Assembly: GCF_000445995.2 (NCBI RefSeq)
Contig: NC_022080.4
Coordinates: 2,940,001 to 3,004,000 of the forward strand
DNA from: Geobacillus genomosp. 3
Lineage (GTDB): Bacteria > Bacillota > Bacilli > Bacillales > Anoxybacillaceae
Length of the DNA: 64,000 nt
Reading direction: 5' to 3'
The notes under the pieces are model-generated. The model saw only the letters and a list, made by a program, of their open reading frames with translations, did not search any database and was not told the DNA's origin. Both the position numbers and the translations under genes were made by a program. Shown here one piece after another: positions 60,928-64,000 of the stretch; the stretch's first letter is position 1; the number at the start of each line of letters is the position of its first letter.

Positions 60928-61328
60928 TACGCCTGTCCGCCTTCCGCGTACTGGCGCTGCCGATGAAGCTGAATCACTTGTTTCCACGCATCGCGAAACT
61001 CGGTGACATACCCTTCCACCTCATCCAAAATCGCCACATCGTTTTTCACATTCGCCTCGACTAGACGGCGGTAGATGTAGTCGTACATCGTCATCATCGA
61101 TTTCGCGACCTCATACTCCATATTGAGCGTCACCATCAGCTCTTGAATGATCTTTTGCGCCTTAATCAAATTTTCATTGCGCGCCGCTATATCGCCCGTT
61201 TCCATCGCCTGACGCGCAAACTTGATAAACTTCAAGCAGCCGTTATACAACATCAATGTCAACTCGCCAGGGGACGCGGTCTGCACCGCGTTCGCCTGGT
61301 AATGTTGATACGGATTGTTCGTCGCCAC
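60927..61328 (-). CDS. fliS: Flagellar export chaperone FliS
   Basis: 133 aa four-helix chaperone that keeps flagellin unpolymerised until export. The N-terminal NPYQHYQANAVQTASPGELTLMLYNG is the FliS signature region. The start is GTG at 61328 with AAAGGAGTGAC upstream. It lies 189 nt after fliD; that gap shows no gene. Confidence 0.94.
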   Translation of the reverse strand: MATNNPYQHYQANAVQTASPGELTLMLYNGCLKFIKFARQAMETGDIAARNENLIKAQKIIQELMVTLNMEYEVAKSMMTMYDYIYRRLVEANVKNDVAILDEVEGYVTEFRDAWKQVIQLHRQRQYAEGGQA

Positions 61329-61517
61329 GTTCAGTCACTCCTTTTCCATATTGTTCATCCCAACGCAAGCCATCCGCTCATTCAGCGCAACGGGCCGCGT
61401 CGGCCCCGATCACCGCTTACAGCGCCGAACGTCTTTCATTCATCAACGTTCGTGAACGGGGCCACCTCTTCCCCACGTTCACCGTAGCGGCTATTCCAGA
61501 CTTCATCCACCGCCCCG

Positions 61518-63023
61518 TCACCCTTGCATGCCGCCAAAAAAGGCGTTCATCAAATACATGCTTTGCTGGTTGGCGCGCTGAATCGCCTCTTCCATCGCCG
61601 TAAATTGCCGCCAATAGCGGTCTTCGATTTGTTTCAAGCGGTCCTCAAACCGGTCGATTTGCTCGTCAATATCGCTCAAATCGCGCCCGATCGCAAACTG
61701 CTGGTTCGTCCAAATCGTCTTTCCCGCCTTTTGCTCGATCTTCCCAATCGTCGCTTTGATCGTATCGCGCAGGCGGCGGGCGATCCCTTTTTCCGCATCG
61801 GTCGTGCCGTCTCGGTTGAACAGCTGATAGACGGCATCCGGATTCTCTTGAATTTTCTCCCGTAGCTTCGTCTCATCAATGATCAGCTTCCCGCCGTCAA
61901 GGTAATTGGACGACGTCGTAATCCCGATTTGCGCCAGCTGCGAAAACCCGCTCGCGACATTCGCCCCCTCCACCTTCGTATACAAGTTCATCCGCATTTG
62001 GCTGAGGGCGCTCGACAACATCGAATCGCCGCGAAGCATCCCGCTCCGCGCCTTTTCTTCCCACAGCTCAATTTGTTTCTCCGTCATCGCCTCTTTCTGT
62101 TCGTCCGTCAGCGGCGGATAGTCGCGATAGCGCTCCTCTTTCAGCTCGGCGTTGATTTTGGCGATTGTGTCGTTGTATTTGTCGACAAACCCTTTAATGG
62201 CGTTAAACATCGCATCCGTATCGGTCGCTACCGACACCGTCGCCGTTCCTTGCCCGTTGACCGTATACGTCACGCCGTTGATCGTAAACGTGTTCGACGA
62301 GCGGGTTGTCGCCAATCCATTGATCGTCACAACGGCGTCCTTCCCCGCCGTTTTTCCAGTCAGCTCTCCGCCTGACACCGCGCCGGTGAACCCGAGCTTT
62401 TGGGCAAAAAAGCCAGCGGTCGCCGGATCGGCGAGTACAAGGCTTGCCTGGGCCCCCGTCTCTTTTTTCATAATCGAAATGCGCCCGGTTTGCTCGTCGT
62501 AAAAGGCGCTGACGCCAAGGTCTGCGTTGCTGTTGAGCTGGGCGATCAGGCCGTCCAGCGTCGTCCCCTGCTTGACAGTTATTGACGCCTGCTTCGTCGT
62601 CCCATCCCCGTTCGTCACGTTGATCGTCAGCGTGACATCGGCGTCTACCGAGAAACTCGACTTATCCACCCTTGTCGTGGCATCGGACAGCCAAACAGCC
62701 GATGTCGCCACTTGGTCGACTTGAATCGTCGTCGCCACGTTCGCCGCGCTCGAGCCCGCCGTCGCCGTGACGACCGATTCGTTGGAACTCGAAACGGTTT
62801 TTTTGAGCATGCTGCTTTGGAGCGTGATGTTACTGAACAAATAATCGTCAAGCCCCTGAAGCAGCGTATTCATCGCCCGATAATCATCGCGCTGCCACTC
62901 AAGCAGCTGCTTTTTCTGCTTCAATTTATCAAGCGGCATCCGCTCCGCTTTCATCAAATCGCTGACGATTTGGTCAATATCCATCCCGCTCGCCAAACCG
63001 CCAATGCGCATATTGCCTGCCAA
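61518..63023 (-). CDS. fliD: Flagellar hook-associated protein 2 (cap protein)
   Basis: 501 aa. The N-terminal FliD domain (GLASGMDIDQIVSDLMKAER), the Thr/Ser/Val-rich middle domains, and the C-terminal coiled coil (QIDRFEDRLKQIEDRYW) are all recognisable. It caps the growing filament and guides flagellin folding. The TTG at 63023 is used (GGTGG 9 nt upstream); an ATG at 63011 is the alternative. It follows flaG by 15 nt. Confidence 0.93.
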   Translation of the reverse strand: MAGNMRIGGLASGMDIDQIVSDLMKAERMPLDKLKQKKQLLEWQRDDYRAMNTLLQGLDDYLFSNITLQSSMLKKTVSSSNESVVTATAGSSAANVATTIQVDQVATSAVWLSDATTRVDKSSFSVDADVTLTINVTNGDGTTKQASITVKQGTTLDGLIAQLNSNADLGVSAFYDEQTGRISIMKKETGAQASLVLADPATAGFFAQKLGFTGAVSGGELTGKTAGKDAVVTINGLATTRSSNTFTINGVTYTVNGQGTATVSVATDTDAMFNAIKGFVDKYNDTIAKINAELKEERYRDYPPLTDEQKEAMTEKQIELWEEKARSGMLRGDSMLSSALSQMRMNLYTKVEGANVASGFSQLAQIGITTSSNYLDGGKLIIDETKLREKIQENPDAVYQLFNRDGTTDAEKGIARRLRDTIKATIGKIEQKAGKTIWTNQQFAIGRDLSDIDEQIDRFEDRLKQIEDRYWRQFTAMEEAIQRANQQSMYLMNAFFGGMQG

Positions 63024-63038
63024 TTCCTCTCACCACCA

Positions 63039-63401
63039 TTAAATTTTTCGATCGACCAAAAGCCCGACAAACTCCATCATCGCCGCATACATATCGAGCA
63101 GCTTCTTCGGCGGAATTTCCCGGATCACTTCCTGCGTTTTTTCATCCACCACTTGCACGTAATATTCATGCAGCTCTTTATGCAGCTCAAACCGGATTGA
63201 TGTATGGCTCGGCTGCACGAGCTCATTCAAGCCGTTGACCACTTTCTCCACAGCTTCTTCCGAAAGCGGTTGAAAAAGGGAAGAAGCAGAACCCCCCACC
63301 TCTTGAGGCTGCACTGCCGCGCGTTCGACGGTTGCATGCACCTGCTCGCTTCGCGTCGGTTCATAGGAAGGAAAAGAAGAAGACACCCGTTCAATCGTCA
63401 T
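63039..63401 (-). CDS. flaG: FlaG family flagellar protein (YvyC-like)
   Basis: 120 aa. The C-terminal half carries the FlaG pattern: RFELHKELHEYYVQVVDEKT followed by EVIREIPPKKLLDM. In other bacteria FlaG limits filament length. AAAGGAGCGGG precedes the ATG. First visible gene of the flaG-fliD-fliS-fliT run. Confidence 0.9.
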   Translation of the reverse strand: MTIERVSSSFPSYEPTRSEQVHATVERAAVQPQEVGGSASSLFQPLSEEAVEKVVNGLNELVQPSHTSIRFELHKELHEYYVQVVDEKTQEVIREIPPKKLLDMYAAMMEFVGLLVDRKI

Positions 63402-63440
63402 ACGATCCCGCTCCTTTGGTTTGGACGCTTTCTATGGTTT

Positions 63441-63467
63441 ATATCGGATGAAACGTAGGGAGTGTGA
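63441..63467 (-). promoter_or_regulatory. Candidate sigma-D (motility) promoter of flaG
   Basis: Minus-strand TCCGATAT (63441-63448) matches the sigma-D -10 GCCGATAT at seven of eight positions. The -35 place 15 bp upstream reads TCAC instead of TAAA, so the promoter is only suggested. The rest of 63402-63728 is AT-richer; it contains a TGACAAAA/TTTTGTCA hairpin (63621-63638) and a TATAAT box (63682-63687) before the endonuclease gene. Confidence 0.42.
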
Positions 63468-63728
63468 AGGGGGAAAGGGGAATTTCATTTAGGCGAAAGG
63501 TGACTAGGGAGTGGTGTATAATCTCGAAGCAACTAAAATCGCTATTCTGAAAATACCCGAACGCCAAAATGTGCAAGGTTGTAGAATTCAACATAGAGGC
63601 ATTTTCATCCTTCTGATGGTGACAAAATTTTTTGTCATGGGAGTCTATATAGAAAGGTTCCCTAAACATATAAGAATATATTATAATAAAACCAGAACAA
63701 ACGTTCCCAAAAGAAAGGAGAAACGGTC

Positions 63729-64000
63729 ATGGACGACTTATCCAAATTAACCCCTGTACAACAAAACGTTCTAATTGCTAGCATTATCGGAGACGGAGAA
63801 ATTACAAAGCTTTATAAAAAGAGCCGACGGAAAAACCATAGTTACCGGGAACATTTCGGCATGGAACAGGCTGAGTATCGAAAATGGAAGATTTCATTTT
63901 TCGACAATCTTTTGTACATCACTCCCCGAAGTCAATGTGTTCGATCATCGTCTCTTCCGCTATTTACAAGGCTATATCCATACTTTTACCATGATGATGG
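63729..64000 (+). CDS. LAGLIDADG-type homing endonuclease, N-terminal part
   Basis: The frame opens at ATG 63729 behind AAAGGAGAAACGG and runs off the right edge after 90 codons. The first helix (TPVQQNVLIASIIGDGEI) is a LAGLIDADG motif with the catalytic Asp (GDGE), followed by a basic DNA-binding strand (KLYKKSRRKNHSYR) and F-G-M-x-Q-x-x-Y-x-x-W, typical of the LAGLIDADG_2-type endonucleases of group I introns and free-standing elements. It is AT-richer than its neighbours and opposite in strand to the flagellar genes, which suggests transfer. Geobacillus flagellin genes are known hosts of group I introns. Confidence 0.78.
   Translation, partial: MDDLSKLTPVQQNVLIASIIGDGEITKLYKKSRRKNHSYREHFGMEQAEYRKWKISFFDNLLYITPRSQCVRSSSLPLFTRLYPYFYHDD

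Noticed and set aside
63480..63728. Group I intron RNA upstream of the endonuclease gene
   Set aside because: I looked for the conserved core elements (P, Q, R, S) on both strands and could not find a convincing set, so only the protein is called.

Overview
The window is typical core chromosome of a moderately GC-rich thermophilic Bacillaceae bacterium, almost certainly Geobacillus (G. stearothermophilus / kaustophilus group). The glycolytic proteins have the lengths known for G. stearothermophilus enzymes (phosphoglycerate mutase 511 aa with Ser62, phosphoglycerate kinase 394 aa, triosephosphate isomerase 253 aa). Gene order follows Bacillus subtilis for long stretches: glycolytic operon, sigL, clpP, crh-whiA-yvcK-rapZ-yvcI, trxB, his operon, yvoF-ppaX-yvoD-lgt-hprK, uvrBA, minJ, ctpB, ftsEX, cccB, prfB-secA, hpf, fliT-fliS-fliD-flaG. 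Most genes lie on the minus strand.

Layout. 1-3.6 kb: the end of an SsuBC-type sulfonate ABC transporter, a YitT-type membrane protein, an array of degenerate 60-65 bp repeats, and an MFS transporter. 3.7-11.2 kb: cggR-gap-pgk-tpiA-gpmI-eno, with a complete CggR operator and a promoter lying over the end of a small glutaredoxin-like gene. 11.2-14 kb: sigma-54 (sigL), tRNA-Arg(CCG), and clpP behind a CtsR box. 14-20.4 kb: the crh/whiA/yvcK/rapZ/nudix operon, trxB and a TPR-HTH protein. 20.5-27.8 kb: the complete hisZGDBHAF-IE operon, with hairpin-rich spacers at several junctions. 28-34 kb: the HPr kinase/Lgt cluster and small membrane proteins. 33.7-42.5 kb: uvrBA (LexA box), csbA, minJ, racA and ctpB.

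42.7-48.5 kb is the most accessory part. It holds a pirin behind a perfect MhqR-type operator, a c-di-GMP-I (GEMM) riboswitch in front of a secreted calcium-binding (thrombospondin type 3 repeat) protein, and a mercury cassette (merE-merA-merR). The cassette has two MerR operators, a frameshifted membrane-anchored glutaredoxin-like gene and a short metallochaperone. 48.8-58.9 kb: an M23 peptidase with ftsEX, cccB, a second YitT protein, a toxin-antitoxin pair flanked by two near-identical terminator copies, prfB with its programmed +1 frameshift, secA, a coiled-coil protein with tandem DNA repeats, and hpf. 59-64 kb: an HD-GYP protein lacking the HD histidine, the flagellar cap/chaperone genes, and the start of a LAGLIDADG-type homing endonuclease running off the right edge.

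The features work together around carbon flux (CggR, Crh, HprK, PpaX, YvcK), cell envelope and division (MinJ, FtsEX-M23, RapZ, WhiA), and c-di-GMP (the riboswitch-controlled secreted protein and the HD-GYP protein next to flagellar genes). All calls come from reading the sequence and knowledge of the families; no searches or folding calculations were run.
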